A DNA stretch of 49,092 bases from Candidatus Poribacteria bacterium (GTDB taxonomy: Bacteria > Poribacteria > WGA-4E > WGA-3G). Below the pieces are notes generated by a model. That model saw only the letters and a program-made list of their open reading frames with translations, did no database searches and was not told the DNA's origin. Position 1 is the first letter of the stretch. Every line of letters begins with the position of its first letter. The DNA is taken from NCBI GenBank assembly GCA_022822085.1, contig JAJECK010000006.1:1-49092 (forward strand). The letters are read 5' to 3'. Positions 49,010-49,092 of the stretch are shown piece after piece. Position numbers and translations under genes: made by a program.

Positions 49010-49092
49010 TTATGCGTAAACAACGTCTTTGAGTGCCATTAGCGAGCGTCCTAAACATTGGTTCAAGAAAACACCGAGTGCAAAACCACCAA
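49010..49092 (-). CDS. C-terminal end of a reverse-strand gene (cut by the right edge)
   Basis: On the reverse strand a frame open at the window edge reads GGFALGVFLNQCLGRSLMAL followed by KDVVYA and stops at TAA (49012-49010). The hydrophobic composition suggests the end of a membrane protein or a packed helix. The other two frames are less plausible (Trp/Arg-rich). Only 26 residues are visible, so identity is unknown. Confidence 0.4.
   Translation of the reverse strand, partial: GGFALGVFLNQCLGRSLMALKDVVYA

Overview
The window is a moderately AT-rich bacterial chromosome segment that codes densely on both strands. Its gene content suggests an uncultured lineage such as Candidatus Poribacteria: very large WD40-repeat proteins, Uma2-family nucleases, many HicAB/HTH antitoxin-type genes, Gfo/Idh/MocA oxidoreductases, sugar-phosphate isomerases, and palindrome-rich intergenic repeats. 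This assignment is an inference from style and recalled families. No 16S gene is present.

Layout. 1-4000: end of an unidentified gene, a damaged HicA remnant next to a HicB gene with an internal duplication, an overlapping SAM-methyltransferase/AlkB pair, and two reverse-strand genes (a secreted carbohydrate-binding-like protein and an unknown). 4023-5428: moaA behind a clear promoter with a palindrome, then an orphan HTH antidote-like gene. 5469-24333: a Suf iron-sulfur assembly locus in the order sufC, sufB, sufD, monothiol glutaredoxin, sufS, sufU, Rieske ferredoxin, sufT/DUF59, DUF971, rhodanese, small zinc ribbon. Accessory genes break it up. Three WD40 genes lie between sufC and sufB, and the last ends in a second copy of the sufC 3' end. 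A broken toxin-like gene, an HSDR_N nuclease-like gene, a DUF433 gene and a Uma2 gene lie between glutaredoxin and sufS. A broken membrane gene, a small coiled-coil/TM gene and a hicBA pair lie around sufT.

24330-35042: mostly metabolic and cell-envelope genes: Gfo/Idh/MocA oxidoreductase, polyprenyl-phosphate sugar transferase, alpha/beta hydrolase, a secreted protein, M24 peptidase, a frameshifted membrane gene, tRNA-Leu(CAA), sugar-phosphate isomerase and HflX. 35563-36435: smpB and the tmRNA gene ssrA with a strong hairpin behind it (trans-translation). 36513-40604: a PH-domain protein, a YqiJ-like OB-fold membrane protein with an extreme Asp-Val repeat, a flotillin, and two tandem bifunctional-nuclease (DUF151) paralogues. 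40635-42752: two DNA methyltransferases of different motif order with no visible restriction enzyme. 42773-48720: an alginate-type O-acetylation cluster (PepSY-SGNH protein, MBOAT acyltransferase, two AlgJ/AlgX-like proteins). The window ends in a MITE-like repeat and the tail of a reverse-strand gene.

Four accessory genes are disrupted (two by in-frame TAA, two by frameshift) and two more survive as short fragments, while core genes look intact. Intergenic DNA holds at least two MITE-like families that share one central GGCGAGG hairpin, and a five-unit tandem array of a 32-34 bp hairpin repeat directly behind sufD.
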